Assembly: GCA_018398765.1 (NCBI GenBank)
Contig: JAHBMJ010001100.1
Location: 25,001-35,824, forward strand
Length of the DNA: 10,824 nucleotides
Direction of reading: 5' to 3'
Source of the DNA: Chromera velia
Lineage: Eukaryota; Sar; Chromeraceae
This document shows positions 9,136-10,824 of the stretch, one piece after another. Position numbers and translations under genes: made by a program. Within the stretch, counting starts at the first letter, position 1. Each line of letters starts with the position of its first letter. The notes beneath the pieces are model-generated. The model made no database searches and was not told the DNA's origin. It saw nothing but the letters and a program-made list of their open reading frames with translations.

Positions 9136-9450
9136 AGGGCCGACCCCGGAAGGGCCCCCAGGGATGACGACCCCCGTCAGCAGGGCCTGAAGAGGAGGCG
9201 TGAGGAAGACGCGACCGATGGGGAGGGGGATGGCCCGTCCTCCTCCTCATCTTCCTCTGCCGCCCCTCCTGCCGCTGCAGCCGCGGCACCCGACGCCAAC
9301 GCCGCCGCCAGGACCGGCAGCGGAAGAATCCTCCCGACGTTCGCAGAGATCGAGGAACGAGCGTTCCAAGACCTCAGGCGGGTCGGCGTGTACACCAGGC
9401 GTCAGGAGCGCGCGCTGGAGATGAAGGGCAAGAAGGGCCCCTTTTTCTGA
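84..9450 (+). CDS. PhyH-like Fe(II)/2-oxoglutarate dioxygenase, 16 visible exons, 5' partial
   Basis: Proposed join: 84-161, 546-628, 1272-1371, 1626-1715, 2299-2496, 2820-2923, 3321-3416, 4087-4170, 4707-4814, 5512-5588, 6061-6139, 6565-6638, 7227-7276, 7856-7968, 8409-8618, 9138-9450. Total 1857 nt, 618 residues plus TGA, all introns GT-AG and all phases compatible. Residues 218-445 look like the phytanoyl-CoA dioxygenase superfamily: a GVQVVEDFLP strand at the domain start, H355-Q-D357, the IPLVDI strand, then VMDNYVRHRG with H413, and R424 at H+11. In this family HxD...H holds Fe(II) and the Arg binds the 2-oxoglutarate carboxylate; it hydroxylates small molecules or acyl chains, but the substrate here cannot be read. 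Residues 1-217 and 446-618 are extensions I do not recognise. No signal peptide is visible because the start is off-window. An alternative is that translation starts at ATG 1273, which would make the first two exons spurious. Family call fairly sure; individual edges less so. Confidence 0.75.
162..545 (+). other. Intron 1
   Basis: GTCAGT...TTGCAG, 384 nt. Mixed-composition sequence without a notable repeat. Both strands carry short open frames with no recognisable protein. Confidence 0.5.
546..628 (+). CDS. Exon 2 (residues 27-53, split codon 54)
   Basis: The acceptor is GTTGCAG (ends 545) and the donor is GTCAGT (629). The 83-nt open frame reads LLRVAHLCKQWGTVVQLHKE then FLELRKG, an amphipathic helix-like segment. 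It ends in phase 2 (CC), and exon 3 begins with a single C before an in-frame ATG, so the join encodes Pro. Phase agreement at both ends is the main support. Confidence 0.6.
629..1271 (+). other. Intron 2
   Basis: GTCAGT...ATGCAG, 643 nt. Pyrimidine-rich near the donor and GT-rich before the acceptor. A 170-codon minus-strand frame crosses it but has no family features. I see nothing else in it. Confidence 0.5.
1272..1371 (+). CDS. Exon 3 (residues 55-87); alternative start codon at 1273
   Basis: The acceptor is GATGCAG (ends 1271), with a weak pyrimidine tract but the favoured TGCAG ending; the donor is GTCAGT (1372). The exon encodes a highly charged stretch beginning MRERETYKDSDWKKLRKAI and ending NQKL. 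The ATG at 1273 has an in-frame TGA at 1264-1266 just upstream, so if exons 1-2 are wrong this would be the initiator, giving a 564-residue protein. Confidence 0.72.
1626..1715 (+). CDS. Exon 4 (residues 88-117)
   Basis: A strong pyrimidine tract and TCTGCAG acceptor precede 1626; the donor GTCAGT is at 1716. The 90-nt, phase 0-0 exon reads TEFCEKNRIQIDEEHWQDIS then WKDIAKSKDL, rich in Asp/Glu/Lys and Trp. It belongs to the unrecognised N-terminal region. Confidence 0.75.
1716..2298 (+). other. Intron 4, with short tetranucleotide repeats
   Basis: GTCAGT...TTGCAG, 583 nt. It holds a purine/A-rich block (about 1870-1946), GTTT repeats at 2026-2041, CCTG repeats at 2077-2092 and a long CT tract at 2219-2289 that serves as the polypyrimidine tract. 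Confidence 0.7.
2299..2496 (+). CDS. Exon 5 (residues 118-183), with acidic Asp run
   Basis: The acceptor GTTGCAG follows a 60-base CT-rich tract; the donor GTCTGT is at 2497. The 198-nt phase 0-0 exon begins TWEAGKFFGVLLRSPFVDE and holds an acidic stretch at residues 138-150 (VDDDDKDDDE), coded by a small GAT/GAC repeat. It then reads GNRLLRSFFGITKSRYGK and AYTWADLRGW. The acidic run looks like a surface loop or linker. Confidence 0.75.
2497..2819 (+). other. Intron 5
   Basis: GTCTGT...GTGCAG, 323 nt. It starts with a GTCG/GTCT repeat and has a GT-rich run at 2770-2790 near the acceptor. No coding signal is recognised. Confidence 0.7.
2820..2923 (+). CDS. Exon 6 (residues 184-217, split codon 218)
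   Basis: The acceptor is CGTGCAG (ends 2819) and the donor is GTAAGT (2924), the textbook consensus. The exon reads LNKDPYKKFHGFSSLQPDSI then GRVIAGSFDACRYD and leaves AA (phase 2), completed to Lys by the next exon. It leads directly into the PhyH-like domain. Confidence 0.82.
2924..3320 (+). other. Intron 6, with CT, GT and C-run repeats
   Basis: GTAAGT...GTGCAG, 397 nt. A CT repeat at 2953-2981 is followed by GT-rich sequence to about 3015, then a C-run block at 3223-3241 joined to a short CA repeat at 3243-3252. Confidence 0.75.
3321..3416 (+). CDS. Exon 7, start of PhyH-like domain (residues 218-249, split codon 250)
   Basis: The acceptor is CGTGCAG (ends 3320). The exon encodes EGVQVVEDFLPLPVFYTLKA then LVYAHFAELQR. 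The hydrophobic strand followed by D-F-L-P and a helix is the characteristic opening of PhyH-like oxygenases (a gaze-like 'GVQVVEDFLP'). The donor is uncertain: GTCGGC at 3417 and GTATGC at 3387 both leave phase 2 and both have G at +5. I prefer 3417 because it completes the helix. Choosing 3387 would remove ten residues. Confidence 0.72.
3417..4086 (+). other. Intron 7, with GGAA and CTG repeats
   Basis: Runs from the preferred donor GTCGGC to CTGCAG, 670 nt. It holds a poly-A run near 3610-3624, a GGAA array at 3743-3771 and a seven-unit CTG repeat at 4063-4083 at the acceptor. No in-phase extra exon is convincing. Confidence 0.6.
4063..4083 (+). repeat. (CTG)7 trinucleotide repeat at a splice acceptor
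   Basis: Seven CTG units run directly into CAG at 4084-4086, so the last CTG plus CAG forms the CTGCAG acceptor of exon 8. Confidence 0.95.
4087..4170 (+). CDS. Exon 8 (residues 251-277)
   Basis: The acceptor CTGCAG is the last unit of a CTG repeat. The exon reads VLRTQHFVDDSGGYKSRQAS then TRGNVTHR. The donor at 4171 (GTTGGT) leaves CG, which exon 9 completes to Arg. The nearer GT at 4160 would put exon 9 out of frame into a stop, so 4171 is chosen. One alternative frame through this exon is also open, so the exon is supported mostly by phase on both sides. Confidence 0.65.
4171..4706 (+). other. Intron 8, with a short direct repeat
   Basis: GTTGGT...ATGCAG, 536 nt, no microsatellite. A 12-base direct repeat (AAGATCATTCCG) occurs at 4578-4589 and 4592-4603, and the acceptor side is A-rich rather than pyrimidine-rich. 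Confidence 0.65.
4707..4814 (+). CDS. Exon 9 (residues 279-313)
   Basis: The acceptor is TATGCAG (ends 4706) and the donor is GTCCGT (4815). The exon reads RVDVSTQNNLHDGSKLAILA then AALEYVLHNEVYPRM, a helical stretch that fits the position of the helices between the first strand and the HxD strand in PhyH-like proteins. It leaves AG, completed to Arg by exon 10. Confidence 0.8.
4845..4943 (+). repeat. (TTTC)n array
   Basis: About 100 bases of TTTC units with T-rich and TTTG interruptions. It is all pyrimidine on the + strand apart from one G. Confidence 0.95.
4990..5021 (+). repeat. (TC)16 microsatellite
   Basis: Uninterrupted TC dinucleotides. Confidence 0.95.
5213..5236 (+). repeat. (TC)12 microsatellite
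   Basis: Uninterrupted TC dinucleotides inside intron 9. Confidence 0.95.
5350..5373 (+). repeat. (CA)12 microsatellite
   Basis: Uninterrupted CA dinucleotides inside intron 9. Confidence 0.95.
5512..5588 (+). CDS. Exon 10 (residues 315-339)
   Basis: The acceptor is CTTGCAG (ends 5511) and the donor is GTATGT (5589). The exon reads ALLAIIQKSPKRQNPLMFAT then RRVAS and ends in phase 1. The preceding frame contains stops, so it is visible only as a short exon between good splice sites. Confidence 0.75.
5589..6060 (+). other. Intron 10, with C-run
   Basis: GTATGT...GTGCAG, 472 nt. It contains an 11-C run at 5747-5757, a GGAA-rich block near 5830-5860, and GTGC-rich sequence before the acceptor. 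Confidence 0.7.
6061..6139 (+). CDS. Exon 11, HxD iron-binding exon (residues 341-365)
   Basis: The acceptor is TGTGCAG (ends 6060) and the donor is GTACGT (6140). The exon reads YMMSVGPHRDVQESHQDYSE then EISFW. H355-Q-D357 matches the family's H-x-D position (followed at normal spacing by the aromatic/hydrophobic strand of exon 12). A second H-x-D, H348-R-D350, lies seven residues earlier; the later one fits the family better. Confidence 0.85.
6140..6564 (+). other. Intron 11
   Basis: GTACGT...TACAG, 425 nt. Pyrimidine-rich at the donor side, with GA-rich sequence at about 6322-6450. No coding signal is recognised. Confidence 0.7.
6565..6638 (+). CDS. Exon 12, core strand IPLVDI (residues 367-390)
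   Basis: The acceptor is TGTACAG (ends 6564) and the donor is GTCAGT (6639). The exon reads NTIQIFIPLVDIHQKNSATL then FEFS, which matches the conserved PhyH strand (hydrophobic, I-P-L-V-D) and the following turn. The usual PGSH-type segment after the turn is not recognisable. Confidence 0.85.
6639..7226 (+). other. Intron 12, with an AT-richer island
   Basis: GTCAGT...TTGCAG, 588 nt. After a CT-rich start it has an unusual microsatellite-free, AT-richer stretch at about 6768-7050 that contains a perfect inverted repeat (6869-6900). Confidence 0.7.
6869..6900. repeat. Perfect inverted repeat, 12-bp arms, 8-base loop
   Basis: TGATAAGAAGGA (6869-6880) and TCCTTCTTATCA (6889-6900) are exact reverse complements separated by GAATGTCT. 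Confidence 0.95.
7227..7276 (+). CDS. Exon 13 (residues 391-407)
   Basis: The acceptor is ATTGCAG (ends 7226) and the donor is GTAAGT (7277). This short 50-nt exon reads EYQYYSNAPANSAIVM, entered in phase 1 and left in phase 0. The hydrophobic AIVM is the beginning of the strand that continues in exon 14 to the distal iron ligand. Confidence 0.8.
7277..7855 (+). other. Intron 13
   Basis: GTAAGT...ATGCAG, 579 nt. No long microsatellite except four CATG units at 7837-7852 next to the acceptor. A tempting extra exon near 7745 fails on phase. Confidence 0.7.
7856..7968 (+). CDS. Exon 14, distal His and Arg of the active site (residues 408-444)
   Basis: The acceptor CATGCAG ends a GCAT repeat at 7855. 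The exon reads DNYVRHRGTPHIDNSHRPLI then YTSWVDTEKDMESKTNQ. H413 in R-H-R-G is the third iron ligand and R424 at +11 the 2-oxoglutarate arginine, the spacing known from human phytanoyl-CoA hydroxylase. GTCAGT at 7969 is the preferred donor. GTAGTC at 7966 would also keep phase but has T at +5. Without splicing, TAG 7967-7969 ends the protein. Confidence 0.85.
7969..8408 (+). other. Intron 14, with hairpin
   Basis: GTCAGT...CGCAG, 440 nt. It contains a long G+C-rich hairpin (8193-8231) and a TTCC repeat at 8277-8294. Confidence 0.75.
8193..8231. repeat. Intronic hairpin, 17-19 nt arms, 3-base loop
   Basis: The left arm TGAAAATGCGCGGGGGAGG (8193-8211) and right arm CCTCCCCGCATTTTTCA (8215-8231) pair with a small internal mismatch/bulge around a TTT loop. 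No T-run follows, and terminators of this type are not expected in a eukaryotic intron. Confidence 0.9.
8409..8618 (+). CDS. Exon 15, basic C-terminal extension (residues 446-514)
   Basis: The acceptor is CCCGCAG (ends 8408) and the donor is GTGAGT (8619). It enters in phase 2 (TA plus C gives Tyr). It starts NWGFNNLNKKEGTGRGTLRE, continues through a Lys/Arg-rich stretch, then reads SRELVRSHFAMVPGGVQAIT and ISEEDLLEGLPS. The basic-then-helical composition is not one I can name. Unspliced, TGA follows immediately at 8619-8621. Confidence 0.78.
8619..9137 (+). other. Intron 15
   Basis: GTGAGT...GTCAG, 519 nt. GAGT-rich at the donor, mixed in the middle, and ending in a CT/GT compound microsatellite. 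Confidence 0.75.
9058..9134 (+). repeat. Compound (CT)n-(GT)n microsatellite at terminal acceptor
   Basis: CT units at 9058-9102 have one G interruption at 9091. About 16 GT units at 9103-9134 follow and run straight into the CAG acceptor at 9135-9137. Confidence 0.95.
9138..9450 (+). CDS. Exon 16, terminal exon with Ser/Ala/Pro tract (residues 515-618)
   Basis: The acceptor GTGTCAG follows directly on a GT repeat. The frame runs 104 codons to TGA at 9448-9450. It contains a basic cluster (LKRRREED, residues 532-539; a possible nuclear signal, untested), then S x7, AAPP, A x6 and Ala-rich spacer, then a charged C-terminal helix-like segment starting ILPTFAEIEERAFQDLRR and ending KGKKGPFF. 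The low-complexity middle and structured end suggest a linker plus a short terminal motif. Confidence 0.8.
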
Positions 9451-10160
9451 GGGAAAAGAGAAGAGAACAGGAGAGGAGAGGAGAGAAACGGACAGGGAGG
9501 GAGGGATCTTTTTTTTTCAGCAGATCAGGGGTCAGATTCCCCTGCAAAGCTGGAAAGATTGAATAAGATTGAATCAATGAATGGAGAGGGGGGGGGAGGG
9601 GGGGGAGGCGGGTGCGTGATGAGATCGTGCCTCGACTTTCTCTGCTTTCCCTTGCCCCTTTCCGCTCCCTTCCTTCCTTCCTTCTCTCCACCTCCCTGCA
9701 TGAGGGAGGGTCTGTGGGGGGGTGTCGTGCAAAGTACAGACAGAGAAGAGAAACACGGGAAGGAAACTGGGGAGGGAGGGCGGGGGGGGCATTGAGAGCT
9801 GCAGGGGATGGAGGCTTGTTAGAAAAAAACAACAAAGACACCAAAACAAAAGCCTAGAAGCCAGCAAGAAGTCTTCCTTCTCCTTCCACAGCTCAGCAGC
9901 AGCATTCAGCCCTTCTGGCCCTCCTCCCCCCCATCTTTCTCTTTCTCGCTCTCTCTCTCACACTCATGGTCTCTGCCAACTGCCAAGTCGTCTTCCTTTG
10001 CATTTGCTCCAGCAGGAACTTCGGGACGGGGGGGAGGGGGGGGGATTTTTTGCTTGCTCTGCTTCCCTCTCTCCCCTTTATTTCTTTTCTCCTCTGCTCT
10101 TTTCCTCGCACCGGGGGATTGAGGGGGGGGCTGAAGAACACACAGGAACTTGCGGGAGGG

Positions 10161-10164
10161 NNNN
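10161..10164. other. Assembly gap (NNNN)
   Basis: Four unresolved bases between two similar pyrimidine/G-run blocks. The size of the gap is not reliable. Confidence 0.98.
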
Positions 10165-10390
10165 GGTGCAGTTGCGTCTCCCTCCGTCCCCTTCGTTTCT
10201 TTCCTCTCCTCCTTCCCTCACACCGGGGGGTCGGGGGGATTTGAGGAACAACAAGCGTAGACAGAACGACGAAATGCCTGATTCATCTCTAGCTGGCTTG
10301 AAGGGAGGGGAAGCCGGCGGAAGGAAAAACGTGAATCTGCAGAGAGGGGGGGGGGCGGTTGCATGCGGGGTTGAAGGAAGAGAAGCAAGT

Positions 10391-10391
10391 G

Positions 10392-10422
<31 letters not shown>

Positions 10423-10424
10423 AA
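10391..10424 (+). repeat. (GAAA)n array
   Basis: About eight GAAA units. A TTTC array about 55 bases downstream (10479-10503) is its inverted counterpart, so the two could pair. Confidence 0.9.
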
Positions 10425-10824
10425 CAACTCTTCTTCCTTCAATCCCTGTCGATTGTGCATGGCAATCAGCCGCCCTTCCTTTCTTTCTTTCTTTCTTTCT
10501 TTCCTTCTGCCTTCCTTTTCCCGATGTGTGCCTCTCTCGCAACGTCCGCAGGTCTCTCTCTGTAAGCGGACGGCCATTTCCTTTCTGTCTCTGCATTGCA
10601 TGCACACGATGCAGTTCTTTGTATGGAAGGGGGGGGAAATGAATACTCACGGGAGACGGGAGGGCGGACAGACAGATTCATGATGCGCCTCCTCTTCGAG
10701 TGTTGTTCTTTGCTCTTATTCCTCACTTCCCCTGTCCTTCTTCCCACCCTCTTCCTTCGGTTTCCCCGTCTCTTCTGGATCCTTCCGTCTTCTTCCCCCG
10801 GGTGGGGGCGTTTGGGGGGGGGGG

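Larger units (their letters stand above)
9451..10824. other. 3' flank, low-complexity, no supported gene
   Basis: It holds the 3' UTR of the dioxygenase gene and intergenic DNA. Contents are G-runs at about 9588-9610, 10028-10044 and 10809-10824, a GAAA array (10391-10424), a TTTC array (about 10479-10503), and the N gap. No clear polyadenylation signal or exon pair was found. The long open frames are repeat translations. Confidence 0.7.

Noticed and set aside
9722-10642. 306-codon + strand frame in the 3' flank
   Set aside because: It crosses the N gap, G-runs and GAAA array, and its composition is low-complexity throughout.

Overview
This is a eukaryotic nuclear window. It is intron-dense, has canonical GT-AG splice sites, is roughly half G+C, and is packed with simple-sequence repeats (CT, GT, TTTC, GAAA, GGAA, CTG) and homopolymer G/C runs. 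There are no bacterial-style operons and no RNA genes that I can see. The style (many short exons, 250-700 base pyrimidine- and SSR-rich introns, low-complexity spacers) fits the genome of a protist or alga. A chromerid-like alveolate is my best guess, but that is impression only; nothing in the window fixes the taxon.

One protein-coding gene on the + strand fills about 84-9450. I assembled 16 exons by eye from splice sites, reading-frame openness and phase. Every junction closes in phase and the sum is 1857 nt, giving 618 residues plus a TGA stop. The first exon in the window begins at a splice acceptor, so the true 5' end probably lies upstream of the window. Residue numbers below count from the first residue visible here.

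The protein has three parts. Residues 1-217 are an N-terminal region I do not recognise, with an acidic Asp run at about 138-150. Residues about 218-445 are a phytanoyl-CoA dioxygenase (PhyH)-like non-haem Fe(II)/2-oxoglutarate oxygenase core. It carries an HxD motif (H355-Q-D357), a distal iron ligand in R-H413-R-G, and R424 exactly 11 residues later as the probable 2-oxoglutarate-binding arginine. Residues 446-618 are a basic, then low-complexity (Ser/Ala/Pro) tail ending in a charged helix-like segment.

The splice signals have a clear character: about 9 of 15 donors have C at +3, six are exactly GTCAGT, and 12 of 16 acceptors end in TGCAG. Long dinucleotide repeats directly abut several acceptors. 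The 3' flank (9451-10824) is low-complexity DNA with G-runs, GAAA/TTTC arrays and a 4-N assembly gap inside what looks like a diverged local duplication. I found no convincing gene there or on the minus strand. I see no clear evidence of a new multi-gene system; the unusual items are the extended dioxygenase architecture, the splice-site bias and the repeat/splice-site coupling.
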